NCBI GenBank assembly: GCA_017983755.1
Contig: JAGOAU010000002.1
Location: 124,001-188,000, forward strand
Direction: 5' to 3'
Length of the DNA: 64,000 nucleotides
Source: Azonexus sp.
GTDB lineage: Bacteria > Pseudomonadota > Gammaproteobacteria > Burkholderiales > Rhodocyclaceae
In this document: positions 63,465-64,000 of the stretch, one piece after another
How positions within the stretch are numbered: position 1 is the stretch's first letter
Layout: each line of letters begins with the position of its first letter
Translations under genes and position numbers: made by a program
The notes under the pieces: generated by a model
What the model was told of the DNA's origin: nothing
The model's database searches: none
The model's input: only the letters and a program-made list of their open reading frames with translations

Positions 63465-63923
63465 TCAGCGGCCGAAATGGACGCCGAGTGTCGCGACCGC
63501 CACCGTCAGCGCCCCGAGCAGCAGATTGGTCGCCACCAGAATGCGAATGCGGTTCATCGCCGCCCCGGCGGCCGGCCAGTCCTGAACCGCCACGCCAGCC
63601 CTGAGCCGCGGGTAATGCCGGAAGTAGATGACACCGAAGATCGCCGCCATGGCAAGGCCGATGCCCGCCATGACATGCCAGTGGATGGGCGCCTGCCCGA
63701 AACCCGCCGCCCCCATGCTCGCGAAGCCAGAGGCCAGGATGGCGACGATACTGGCCGCAACCGCCGTGAAGAAGCGCCCCAGCACCGCCGCCAGCAAGGG
63801 CAGGCGCTGCGGCGGCGGCAGTTGCGCTGCGGCAACCGGCCGCAGGCAGAAATGGGCGAAAAACATGCCGCCGACCCAGACGATGACGCCGGACAGATGC
63901 AGCAGGAGCAGGATAGCGCGCAT
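63465..63923 (-). CDS. CopD-like integral membrane protein
   Basis: 152 residues from ATG 63923 (MRAILLLLHLSGVIVWVGGMFFAHFCLRP); an 11-codon extension to 63956 is possible. Four membrane helices; His and the VWVGGMFFAHF motif resemble the CopD/YphA group. Function unknown, perhaps copper- or haem-related. Ends 9 bases before the histidine phosphatase start. Confidence 0.75.
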   Translation of the reverse strand: MRAILLLLHLSGVIVWVGGMFFAHFCLRPVAAAQLPPPQRLPLLAAVLGRFFTAVAASIVAILASGFASMGAAGFGQAPIHWHVMAGIGLAMAAIFGVIYFRHYPRLRAGVAVQDWPAAGAAMNRIRILVATNLLLGALTVAVATLGVHFGR

Positions 63924-64000
63924 GTCGGTGCCTGGCGAAGTTTGGGGTGCGGCCATGATACCCGCTGTGCGGGGCCGGCGAATGGCGCCGGACTATTTCT

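Noticed and set aside
61853-63604. 583-residue plus-strand frame
   Set aside because: Antisense to the heptosyltransferase and phosphatase genes; ends in Arg/Pro-rich low-complexity sequence.

Overview
The window looks like the chromosome of a betaproteobacterium, most likely a Rhodocyclaceae/Azonexaceae-type organism (Dechloromonas/Azonexus-like). This is inferred from gene content and order: polA next to a LOG-family gene, a DUF2782 gene and an APH-type thrB; a nadD-rsfS-rlmH-maf run; BPSS1780-family membrane proteins; and acetoacetyl-CoA synthetase. No rRNA or species marker is present. I see no CRISPR array and no insertion sequence.

Region 1 (1-750): the start of an MscS-type channel gene, then two tRNA-Lys genes (UUU and CUU). 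Region 2 (about 700-24,857): an integrated genomic island. It is bounded by a perfect 52-bp direct repeat that begins in the anticodon arm of tRNA-Lys(CUU) and runs 5 bases past its end, with a tyrosine integrase just inside the right end. It carries its own tRNA-Thr, a defence/DNA-damage block (type I restriction hsdMSR, a P-loop GTPase and an SRAP protein in one operon; a divergent nuclease cassette with PD-(D/E)XK and HNH proteins), small unknown genes, a metallophosphatase facing a Nudix-type regulator, a dGTPase behind a 55-residue ORF and a strongly structured leader, a replication-like module of overlapping genes (AlpA-like, CHC2 primase, DUF3987) and a HigBA/Gp49-type toxin-antitoxin pair.

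Region 3 (25,083-31,812) is the most unusual part. It holds a VpsR-like sigma-54 activator, a textbook -24/-12 promoter, a large Gly/Asn-rich secreted protein, a small secreted protein, a C39-type cysteine peptidase, a FapE-like secreted protein and a convergent FapF-like outer-membrane barrel with an N-terminal coiled coil. Together they resemble a divergent functional-amyloid (Fap) secretion system in which the usual amyloid subunit is replaced by a PGRS-like glycine-rich protein. Three of the exported proteins share a C-terminal Asn/Gln/Val motif.

Region 4 (32,121-51,282) is core chromosome: a ProQ/FinO-domain protein, dienelactone hydrolase, RNase G, TrhP, an acyltransferase, acetoacetyl-CoA synthetase, a pseudouridine synthase, enoyl-CoA hydratase, a GT-B protein, PBP7, Maf, RlmH, RsfS, NadD, two BPSS1780 paralogues, ThrB, DUF2782, LOG and DNA polymerase I. 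Region 5 (51,309-63,923) is a lipopolysaccharide/surface-glycan cluster on the minus strand (O-antigen ligase fused to a family 9 glycosyltransferase, several glycosyltransferases, asparagine synthase, MsbA, heptosyltransferase), followed by a histidine phosphatase and a CopD-like membrane protein.
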